From Clostridia bacterium (GTDB taxonomy: Bacteria > Bacillota_A > Clostridia > Oscillospirales > CAG-272), in contig JAFTRB010000016.1 in NCBI GenBank assembly GCA_017462445.1, forward strand, positions 1 through 6,938: a DNA stretch of 6,938 nt, in the 5' to 3' direction. The notes beneath the pieces were generated by a model. The model worked only from the letters and a program-made list of their open reading frames with translations, did no database searches and was not told the origin of the DNA. This document shows positions 1 through 5,081 of the stretch, piece after piece. A program made the position numbers and the translations under genes. How positions within the stretch are numbered: position 1 is the first letter of the stretch; every line of letters starts with the position of its first letter.

Positions 1-912
1 GTAAGATTTGTTCTTAAGTGCTACGAGGAGGGTATGAGCTGGCAGGAGGCAAGAAATGCTGTTCAAAAGCTTAATGCCGATATTGGTGACGGCTGGTTTG
101 AGGCGCCCTCAAATGTTGCCTACACGCTAATCGGCTTGCTCTGGGGTAAGGGCGATTTCAAGGAGACTCTTCTTATCTGCGCCCGTGAGGGCGACGATAC
201 CGACTGCACCTGCGGTACTGCGGGAAGCACACTCGGCATCATTTACGGAACAAAGGGCATTCCCGAGGATTGGTGCGCTTACATCGGTGACAATATTGTT
301 ACCCTTTCGCTTGCCCAGGGACACAACGGAGCTATGTTCCCCAAGACCTGCCAGGAGCTTACAGACAGAGTTTGTAGAATGGCGCATATCGTTCTTGCAA
401 GCCAGGAGCTGAGATTTACAAGGTTTATCACAACGAGATTGTATGATATTTATAAGGTAGAGCTTGGTGATACGGATGAAATTCCCGAGGATATCTATGA
501 CAAGTTCATTGACCTCGTCGCTAACCGTGTCCGCACCGTCGCGGAGTCGCTTGTTCCCTACACCATGCATTTTGAGAACATCTTCCTTCACGCGCAGATG
601 ACACTCGGCTCTGCTCCCGAGATCGAGCCGGAGGGCGAGATCAGTGTCAAACTTCATCTGCAGTCACTTGTGTCGCTTGAGGATATGCCGAGATCGGTTT
701 CCTTCCGCTGGTGGCTCCCCGAGGGCTTCACCGTCAAGGGCAGAAAAACCGCAATGATCCCCAACTTCAATGCCCACTCGCTCGGCAACAAGGATGTAGA
801 GTTTGTTATCAAGGCAGGAGAGACTGTTGAAGCAGAGAACCGCATCGTTCTGGAAATCACTGCCGCCGATAGCTTTATTCCTCTCTACTGTTCCTTCCCC
901 CTTCTTGGTTGA
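1..912 (+). CDS. ADP-ribosylglycohydrolase (DraG/ARH-like) family protein, C-terminal part (5' end outside window)
   Basis: The frame is open from the first base, so the gene starts upstream; the first in-window ATG (34) lies inside the fold. Seen: a family-type helix (EEGMSWQEARNAV), then APSNVAYTLIGLLWG, then the metal-site motif EGDDTDCTCGTAG (DDTDC at visible residues 65-69, bases 193-207) and GTKGIPEDW. In this family the DTD acidic residues bind the metal pair (Mg or Mn) used to hydrolyse ADP-ribose linkages from proteins or small molecules. The DTDC variant followed by G-T-A-G-S matches a subfamily common in Clostridia rather than the GGDTDT of classical DraG. The last ~95 residues look like a beta-rich Ig-like domain (SVSFRWWLPEGFTV and following) appended after the helical catalytic core. 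No signal peptide can be judged. The true substrate is unknown; many relatives sit in carbohydrate loci. The gene ends at TGA 910-912, just before a hairpin. Confidence 0.85.
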   Translation, partial: VRFVLKCYEEGMSWQEARNAVQKLNADIGDGWFEAPSNVAYTLIGLLWGKGDFKETLLICAREGDDTDCTCGTAGSTLGIIYGTKGIPEDWCAYIGDNIVTLSLAQGHNGAMFPKTCQELTDRVCRMAHIVLASQELRFTRFITTRLYDIYKVELGDTDEIPEDIYDKFIDLVANRVRTVAESLVPYTMHFENIFLHAQMTLGSAPEIEPEGEISVKLHLQSLVSLEDMPRSVSFRWWLPEGFTVKGRKTAMIPNFNAHSLGNKDVEFVIKAGETVEAENRIVLEITAADSFIPLYCSFPLLG

Positions 913-932
913 TAAGATGCAATAAATAGAAA

Positions 933-980
933 ACCGCCGTATCCAGGGACAAAGCCTTGAATACGGCGGTATTATTTTAG
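933..980. terminator. Hairpin terminator after the ADP-ribosylglycohydrolase gene, probably bidirectional
   Basis: Perfect 10-base arms ACCGCCGTAT (933-942) and ATACGGCGGT (961-970), with partial extra pairing inside (CCAGG against CCTTG). On the + strand ATTATTTTA follows; on the - strand TTTTCTATTT follows, so it can stop transcription in both directions. It begins 20 bases after the stop codon of the + strand gene. Confidence 0.8.
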
Positions 981-1195
981 AGAAGAGCGAAGCCATACCC
1001 GAGAACTCCTCACGGAGAGCCGAGAGAAAGACAACGCCCCTCTCGCAAGCAGAAGAGGTCAACTGCTGAACATGGGAGCCAATGCTCCCCCGCAGACTAC
1101 GCCCGAAGCGCTTTTCAACTGTACTACTATCACGAAGAGCCTCGCTTGTCAAGCAAGTCGATTGTTTTTTCACCGAATAGTGAATTGTCAATAGA
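976..1195 (-). ncRNA. Candidate structured RNA or intergenic repeat, unidentified
   Basis: This is the longest gene-free stretch in the left half. Read on the - strand it is GC-rich and full of small hairpins: GGGAGC-ATTG-GCTCCC (1087-1072), CCTCT/AGAGG around 1058-1039, and CTCC-GTGA-GGAG near 1016-1005. Long-range closing arms also exist: AGCGAGGCT (1146-1138) can pair with GGCTTCGCT (994-986) using two G-U pairs. A hairpin with a T-rich tail lies just past its - strand 3' end. Possible -35 boxes (TTGACA at 1191-1186 and 1152-1147) lack a good -10; the best is TTGACA, 17 bases, TAGTAG. I cannot match it to 6S RNA, SRP RNA, tmRNA or RNase P RNA. It could equally be a mobile intergenic repeat or a relic. 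Confidence 0.25.
1169..1184. repeat. Small inverted repeat TTCAC-N6-GTGAA
   Basis: TTCACCGAATAGTGAA has 5-base arms around a 6-base centre and is followed directly by TTGTCAA. The 12-mer TTTTCACCGAAT recurs at 4939-4950 in the control region of the three-gene cassette, where TTGTCAA also lies nearby. Function unknown; it may be part of a dispersed intergenic repeat. Confidence 0.35.
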
Positions 1196-1221
1196 AGTGC
1201 AACACTTTTAAGAATTGAAAT

Positions 1222-1250
1222 CCCCACCTCGCCACAAGGGCGAGGTGGGG
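1222..1250 (-). terminator. Strong hairpin terminator of the isomerase/epimerase gene
   Basis: Perfect 12-base arms CCCCACCTCGCC (1222-1233) and GGCGAGGTGGGG (1239-1250) with a 5-base loop. It lies 17 bases past the stop of the - strand gene ending at 1268. On the - strand it is followed by ATTTCAATTCTT, which is T-rich but not a clean T run; on the + strand TTATAATTTTTT follows, so it may work in both directions. Confidence 0.8.
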
Positions 1251-1267
1251 TCGGTTATAATTTTTTA

Positions 1268-2101
1268 TCAGATACCAAAGGTGTTCTTCAGGTACTCGCG
1301 GGAGATGCGAGCAGCCTCAAGCTCGGTCATTCCGTAAACCTGGTCCTGCTCAACGATAACGGTCTCTGTGCCGCATTCCTCACAGGCCTTGAGTATTTCG
1401 GCAAAGTTCTGGATACCCTGTCCAAGGGGGCGGAACTCAAAGCCATTGTCCTCGCGAGAGCCGCCAAGCCCCTTACCGTTCGTGTCGATAAGGTCATAAA
1501 CGGGGCCACCGCCAAGAGCCTTGCAGACGAAGTCCTTCAGGTGAACGATGGTAACACGGCCGCTGAACTCGCGAATCTTATCCTCGGGCTTAATTCCTGC
1601 ATAATGAACCCAGCAGGTGTCAAGCTCCGGCTCGATATACTCGGCGGGAACGGCCTCGAAGATATAATCGTGAATGTACTTGCCATCAACCTTCTTGAAC
1701 TCAAAATCGTGGTTGTGATAGCCGAGAGTCATACCGTTCTCGTGAAGTAGCTTGGCATACTTGTTGAAAAGCGCAGCGGTCGCTTCCCAATTGTCGCTGC
1801 CTGCAAGCTGATCTTCCTTGAACCAGGGAATAACGCTGTACTTCACGCCAAAGCCCTTAAGGAAGGCGATAGCCTCATCGGGATTATTGTAATAGAACTC
1901 CAGGCCCTGGTGTACGGATACACACTTAAGACCGTACTTGTCGAGGATCTCTTTAATCTCCTCGCTGCTCTTGCCGTAGTAGCCCGCAAACTCCACATAC
2001 TCATAGCCCATCTCGGCAATAGCCTTGATCGTGCCCTCAAAGTCCTGCGCCATGCTGTTCCTTACGCCATAGAGCTGAATACCAACATTAAACTTTTTCA
2101 T
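1268..2101 (-). CDS. Sugar phosphate isomerase/epimerase (xylose isomerase-like TIM barrel)
   Basis: The 277-residue product has the usual length and landmarks of the AP-endonuclease-2/xylose-isomerase-like TIM-barrel family (IolE, IolI, hexulose epimerases). Seen: first strand VGIQLYGVRN (6-15); GYEYVEFAGYYG (32-43); GYHNHDFEF (127-135); PELDTCWVHYAG (158-169); TIVHLKDF (184-191); PLGQG (225-229); and VIVEQDQ (248-254). From the family, E134, D161, H187 and E251 are the probable ligands of one divalent metal, used for proton transfer on a ketose or inosose. The start at 2101 is supported by GGAGA four bases upstream (2110-2106). There is no signal peptide, so it is cytosolic. It lies downstream of, and in the same direction as, an oxidoreductase gene that probably works on the same sugar. 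The exact substrate cannot be read from sequence; an inosose dehydratase-like role is an alternative. Confidence 0.85.
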   Translation of the reverse strand: MKKFNVGIQLYGVRNSMAQDFEGTIKAIAEMGYEYVEFAGYYGKSSEEIKEILDKYGLKCVSVHQGLEFYYNNPDEAIAFLKGFGVKYSVIPWFKEDQLAGSDNWEATAALFNKYAKLLHENGMTLGYHNHDFEFKKVDGKYIHDYIFEAVPAEYIEPELDTCWVHYAGIKPEDKIREFSGRVTIVHLKDFVCKALGGGPVYDLIDTNGKGLGGSREDNGFEFRPLGQGIQNFAEILKACEECGTETVIVEQDQVYGMTELEAARISREYLKNTFGI

Positions 2102-2114
2102 AATTTCTCCATTT

Positions 2115-2130
2115 GTAAACGGTTGTTTAC
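2115..2130. promoter_or_regulatory. Inverted repeat, candidate operator upstream of the isomerase gene
   Basis: GTAAAC-GGTT-GTTTAC has perfect 6-base arms and a 4-base centre. It sits 14 bases upstream of the ATG and next to the RBS, in the 100-base gap between the two sugar genes. LacI/GalR-type regulators of sugar genes bind palindromes of similar half-site sequence. The first half also resembles a CcpA cre site (TTGTAAACGGTT), but the second half does not. No clear -10/-35 pair is visible nearby, so promoter placement is open. Confidence 0.45.
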
Positions 2131-2151
2131 TTATTTATTTAATTAATTTAA

Positions 2152-2176
2152 CACGCCCCACAATATGCGGGGCGTG
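2152..2176 (-). terminator. Hairpin terminator after the Gfo/Idh/MocA oxidoreductase gene
   Basis: Perfect 8-base arms CACGCCCC (2152-2159) and GGGGCGTG (2169-2176) around a 9-base loop. It lies 26 bases past the stop of the - strand gene ending at 2203. The - strand continues TTAAATTAATTAAATAAATA, which is AT-rich rather than a pure T run, so termination may be partial and allow read-through into the isomerase gene. Confidence 0.7.
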
Positions 2177-2202
2177 GCTGCAGCATTGCTTGAAAGCTTT
2201 GA

Positions 2203-3381
2203 TTAAATCTCGGGGATTACTACCTCTACCTCGCGTCCGGCATCGCTGGACTTTGCAATATGGTCGATAATTGCCTGGTTGTAGATGATCTCGGAGGTGG
2301 GAACGGGAGCTGTTCCGCCGTTCTTTATAGCGTCAAGGAAGGTCCTGATCTTCTTGTCGAAGTTGGAGGGCTCGCCGGGCTTTGCCACAACCTGAGGAAC
2401 AATAGTCTCAACCTGCTTGCCTGCAACCTCGTGGTAAATCTTAAGATCTCCGCCGACAGAACCGTTCCAGCACTCGGTTCCGGGAACTCTCAGGCTTGCC
2501 TTGGTGCCGTAGAAGATGGTGTCTCCGCTTGTATCAAGGTTCATTGCCCAGGAGATGCGGAAGTCGACAACGGTGCCACCCTCAAGACGAATGAAGGCCG
2601 CTGCAAAATCGTCAACTCCAAAGAGCTTGGAATACTCCTCTCTCTTCGCTGCAGGATAGCCGGAATAGTTAGGATCCTTGCCGAAGAAATCGGACTTGTA
2701 GCCGGAAACGGTAAGAGGCTTGGGATATCCGAGCGAGTTCATAACCATATCGAGGGAGTAGCAACCGATATCTGCAAGCGCGCCGAGGCCTGCGGTCTCC
2801 TTCTCGATGAAGGTGGTGCCAAAGGGAGTGGGAATACCGCGACGGCGGCCGCCACCGGTCTGGACATAGTAAACCTTGCCAAGAACGCCGGACTGAACGA
2901 TCTCCTTAACCAGCTTCATATTGTCATCAAGCCTGGGCTGGAAGCCGATGGAAAGAATCTTTCCGCTCTCGCGCTCCGCTCTCATAACCTCTACAGCCTC
3001 CTCGGTTGTAACAGTGAAGGGCTTTTCAAGCAAAACATGGATGCCTGCCTTCAGCGCTGCGATAGCAGGGCTTGCGTGCTGGCAGTTGTATGTACAAATG
3101 GATACCGCATCAAGCGCAAGAGACTTGTCCTGTACCATTTCCTCGCCGCTTGCGTAATCTGTCTTTACACCCTCTACGCCGTGCTTCTTGAAAAAGGCTG
3201 CCGCCTTGCCGGGGATGAGGTCTGCGCCTGCTACGATTTCGACATCGGGCTGCTTAAGATAGCTTGCAATGTGCGCGTCTGCGATCCAGCCTGTACCGAT
3301 GATACCAACACGGACCTTTTTCGTGGTGTCGACCGTAGCAACGGTCTGGTCTTCCTTGAATGCGTCAAGAATATTTGCCAT
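2203..3381 (-). CDS. Gfo/Idh/MocA family NAD(P)-dependent oxidoreductase
   Basis: The 392-residue product shows the two-domain layout of this family. The N-terminal Rossmann fold begins VRVGIIGTGWIADAH (23-37), the GxGxxA-type dinucleotide loop, followed by the diagnostic EKP at 119-121 (HVLLEKPFTVTTEEA). The C-terminal beta-sheet domain contains GLGALADIGCYSLDMVM (198-214); in many relatives this motif reads DxGxH, and here tyrosine 208 takes the histidine place. Such enzymes oxidise or reduce a hydroxyl of a sugar, inositol or related polyol with NAD(P). About 20 residues precede the Rossmann strand, which is slightly longer than typical; the start is nevertheless well supported by AGGAGG (3395-3390) with an 8-base spacer, and no better internal start exists. 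The TIM-barrel isomerase downstream suggests one catabolic step pair. The substrate is not determinable from sequence. Confidence 0.92.
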   Translation of the reverse strand: MANILDAFKEDQTVATVDTTKKVRVGIIGTGWIADAHIASYLKQPDVEIVAGADLIPGKAAAFFKKHGVEGVKTDYASGEEMVQDKSLALDAVSICTYNCQHASPAIAALKAGIHVLLEKPFTVTTEEAVEVMRAERESGKILSIGFQPRLDDNMKLVKEIVQSGVLGKVYYVQTGGGRRRGIPTPFGTTFIEKETAGLGALADIGCYSLDMVMNSLGYPKPLTVSGYKSDFFGKDPNYSGYPAAKREEYSKLFGVDDFAAAFIRLEGGTVVDFRISWAMNLDTSGDTIFYGTKASLRVPGTECWNGSVGGDLKIYHEVAGKQVETIVPQVVAKPGEPSNFDKKIRTFLDAIKNGGTAPVPTSEIIYNQAIIDHIAKSSDAGREVEVVIPEI

Positions 3382-3416
3382 TTTTGTGTCCTCCTAATGG
3401 ATTAGATTTCACCTAT

Positions 3417-3445
3417 ATTATACATATTATATTGTATAAATGCAA
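3417..3445 (-). promoter_or_regulatory. Probable promoter of the oxidoreductase gene
   Basis: On the - strand TTGCAT (3445-3440), 17 bases, then TATAAT (3422-3417), 35 bases upstream of the ATG at 3381. The -10 is perfect and the -35 is weak (TTG only). A second TATAAT (3431-3426) lacks a partner -35. A weak -35 suggests that an activator may help. Confidence 0.55.
3418..3439. promoter_or_regulatory. Inverted repeat over the oxidoreductase promoter, candidate operator
   Basis: TTATACA (3418-3424), 8 bases, TGTATAA (3433-3439): perfect 7-base arms that fill the space between and overlap the -10 box. The placement fits a repressor site. The high AT content makes chance palindromes more likely. 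Confidence 0.35.
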
Positions 3446-3538
3446 TAACATTATTATCTTTTTATTGAACTATTTTGACTTTTTGGACCAAGAGAGCTAC
3501 CGCTCTGCGATATGCTTGAAAAATGCTTTTGGGAATAG

Positions 3539-3567
3539 TTGACAAATCGTTATTATTGTTATAGAAT
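3539..3567 (+). promoter_or_regulatory. Promoter of the PolC-like gene
   Basis: TTGACA (3539-3544), 17 bases, TAGAAT (3562-3567): a consensus -35 and a 5/6 -10. It is 27 bases upstream of the ATG at 3595. The -35 is part of TTGACAAAT, which also makes up half of the palindrome over the promoter at 4983-5011. Confidence 0.8.
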
Positions 3568-3580
3568 AAATGTAGAAATA

Positions 3581-3587
3581 AAGGAGG
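3581..3587 (+). promoter_or_regulatory. RBS deciding the start of the PolC-like gene
   Basis: AAGGAGG, a full anti-16S match, with a 7-base spacer to the ATG at 3595. It shows that this shortened gene has its own proper start and is not just an internal fragment of a longer polC. Confidence 0.85.
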
Positions 3588-3594
3588 ATAACTT

Positions 3595-4683
3595 ATGGAT
3601 ACTTTAGCATTAATAAAGGAAAAATATCAGGGCTTTATCCCCGCTCACGCAAGGGCTCGACTCGAAGAGGAGCTTGAATTGGTCGCAGAGAGCAGCACTC
3701 CGCTGTTCTTTGAGCTTATTGGCAGAATTGTAAAAGCGGCTTTTGCAAACGGCGGAGAGGCTATGACAACAGGAAATGTCAGCTCCTCCTTCCTTGCCTA
3801 TCTCCTCGGCGCTCATAATGTAAATCCCCTTCCCCCACACTATTTCTGCCCAATCTGCGGCAGACTTGAGCTTGTTCCCGAGGCAAAGAGCGGCTTTGAT
3901 CTTGAGGAAAAAATCTGCTGCTCAAAGCCTATGATAAGAGATGGGCACGGGCTATCCGCTTCTATTTACAAGCCCTTCTTCAAGGATAGCAGCATCTTTT
4001 CTCTCCGTGTAAGCGATAATGTGGCGGCTCTTGCGGGCGAGATGGTCGAGGAATTCTACTCGCTTCACCCCGAGATTGAGCGCAGTGAGCATCGCTTTGT
4101 AATAACCCCCGCGGAGGAGCAGAATGTACTAAGCAAGCTCCGCGAGAGGACCGGTGTGGAGTTCGACTCCCTCCCCACCGAGGAGGTTATGGAGGCATTC
4201 CGAAGCCTGAAGCTCCACGGAATATACCGCTTCGGCGGCGATGTGCCCCGAGAGGTGCTTTCTCTTACCCAGCCTGAAAGCTTTAACGAACTTGTCAGGA
4301 GCTGCTCGGTTTACCACGGAACAGGCAGCTACGTAGATTCGGGCAAAAATCTTTTAATATCCGGTCATAGCATTAATGACATAATAACAAGCAAGGACGA
4401 TATCTTCGACTATGCTCTGGCTCACGGCTGCTCGTTTACGGTGGCGGAGCTTGAGATGATGAGGGCGGCAACCGGCTTCTATTTCGACAAGAGCCGTGAG
4501 GAGATCAACGAGAGATGTCAATATAGCCCCGAGTGGACCGAGGCTCTTTCAAAAATCAGCTACCTCTCCTCGCGCGGTATTGCAATTTCGGGGATTCTTG
4601 TTGCTATCCGTATGATGAAGTACAAGCTTGCCTACCCCGACCTGTTTGCAGATTTAACCCTGATTGACGGAACAGCTCCGTAA
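3595..4683 (+). CDS. Truncated, apparently non-catalytic DNA polymerase III PolC-like protein
   Basis: The product is 362 residues against about 1,430 for PolC. Seen: PAHARARLEEELELV (16-30), matching the PolC stretch before the palm; TTGNVSSSFLAYLLG (58-72), which replaces PolC's SRGSVGSSFVA nucleotide-binding loop; NVNPLPPHYFCPIC (75-88), nearly identical to PolC's entry to its zinc finger; SGFDLEEKICC (99-109); RDGHG (115-119). After this the PolC catalytic segment (PDIDLNF and the following aspartate region) is missing. Homology resumes near NVLSKLRERTGVEFDSLP (177-194), then SFNELVRSCSVYHGTG (229-244), KDDIFDYALAHG (267-278), PEWTEALSKISYLSSRGIA (312-330) and VAIRMMKYKLAYPDLF (336-351), all in PolC order. 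Exonuclease, PHP, OB and clamp-binding parts are absent. The four cysteines (85, 88, 108, 109) have altered spacing. There are no internal stops, and promoter, RBS and terminator are intact, so it appears maintained. It could bind DNA or a replisome partner; this is unproven. Confidence 0.85.
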   Translation: MDTLALIKEKYQGFIPAHARARLEEELELVAESSTPLFFELIGRIVKAAFANGGEAMTTGNVSSSFLAYLLGAHNVNPLPPHYFCPICGRLELVPEAKSGFDLEEKICCSKPMIRDGHGLSASIYKPFFKDSSIFSLRVSDNVAALAGEMVEEFYSLHPEIERSEHRFVITPAEEQNVLSKLRERTGVEFDSLPTEEVMEAFRSLKLHGIYRFGGDVPREVLSLTQPESFNELVRSCSVYHGTGSYVDSGKNLLISGHSINDIITSKDDIFDYALAHGCSFTVAELEMMRAATGFYFDKSREEINERCQYSPEWTEALSKISYLSSRGIAISGILVAIRMMKYKLAYPDLFADLTLIDGTAP

Positions 4684-4716
4684 TACAAGGAAGCTGCAGT
4701 TGTTCCGGTTGCCTGA

Positions 4717-4752
4717 AATGTCCTCCCGCTCGGGAGGGCATTTTTGTTTTTG
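4717..4752 (+). terminator. Strong intrinsic terminator of the PolC-like gene
   Basis: Arms AATGTCCTCCC (4717-4727) and GGGAGGGCATT (4732-4742) pair over 11 bases with one G-U, around a GCTC loop. The tract TTTTTGTTTTTGT follows. It starts 34 bases after the stop and separates this gene from the next cassette. Confidence 0.92.
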
Positions 4753-4755
4753 TAA

Positions 4756-4982
4756 TTGTCAAATATGTCAATCAAATCACAGGGGATAAATTCAAATTTG
4801 TCAATAAAAATGGTGATAATCAGGACAAACAGCTCTGACTGCAACAGGCTTAACACAGAGTCGCAATTACAAACGCCTCGTTTTTCTTGTCTGTTTTGCC
4901 CATATTCACCCCATTTTTATCGGTTGTTGTATGTCACTTTTCACCGAATTTCAAATTTTTCATATTTTTTGTCAATTTCGCA
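4756..4982 (+). promoter_or_regulatory. AT-rich control region with repeated TGTCAA words
   Basis: No gene is visible here. TTGTCAA occurs at 4756-4762, 4798-4804 and 4969-4975, and TGTCAA at 4766-4771; the same word makes up both halves of the palindrome at 4983-4998. The 12-mer CAAATTTGTCAA at 4793-4804 is repeated exactly at 4987-4998. TTGTCAA (4969-4975) and TTGACAA (4983-4989) form an inverted pair with a 7-base gap. This looks like several sites for one DNA-binding protein upstream of a strong promoter. The regulator is not identified; it could be a cassette product. Confidence 0.5.
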
Positions 4983-4998
4983 TTGACAAATTTGTCAA
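4983..4998. promoter_or_regulatory. Perfect 16-base palindrome overlapping the -35 box, likely operator
   Basis: TTGACAAATTTGTCAA is its own reverse complement. Its first six bases are the -35 box, and the rest lies in the spacer, so a bound dimer would block RNA polymerase. Related half-sites lie upstream between 4756 and 4975. Confidence 0.7.
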
Positions 4999-5011
4999 AC
5001 GCTGATATAAT
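4983..5011 (+). promoter_or_regulatory. Perfect consensus promoter of the three-gene cassette
   Basis: TTGACA (4983-4988), exactly 17 bases, TATAAT (5006-5011), with an extended -10 TGA directly before it. Transcription should start near 5018, giving a leader of about 65 bases before the ATG at 5082. A promoter this strong is normally held down, which fits the palindrome over its -35. Confidence 0.92.
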
Positions 5012-5081
5012 GCTTAATGTAAGACGGTTGGTTATCACCCACCCCCATTATTATTCACAACATGAAGGAGATTTTTCCGCT

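Noticed and set aside
664..1227. 187-codon - strand open frame
   Set aside because: It runs through the terminator hairpin at 933-970 and then antisense through the glycohydrolase gene; the product shows no recognisable pattern and there is no RBS.
2260..3405. 381-codon + strand open frame across the oxidoreductase gene
   Set aside because: It is the antisense shadow of a clear Gfo/Idh/MocA gene. It has no RBS, its translation is low in complexity with cysteine and leucine excess, and it has no family pattern.
3595..4683. Working DNA polymerase or degraded polC pseudogene
   Set aside because: A working polymerase is excluded because the catalytic aspartate segment is missing. Simple decay is disfavoured because the frame is uninterrupted and has its own promoter, RBS and terminator.
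4632..4856. 74-codon - strand frame across the PolC-like gene's terminator
   Set aside because: It spans a strong terminator and has no RBS or recognisable product.
4756..4998. CRISPR-like array
   Set aside because: The repeated words are only 6-12 bases, irregularly spaced and of both orientations; there are no uniform spacers and no cas genes.
4887..5081. Upstream extension of the first cassette gene to an ATG at 4887
   Set aside because: It would put the start codon before the consensus promoter at 4983-5011, in a hydrophobic AT-rich translation; the RBS supports 5082.
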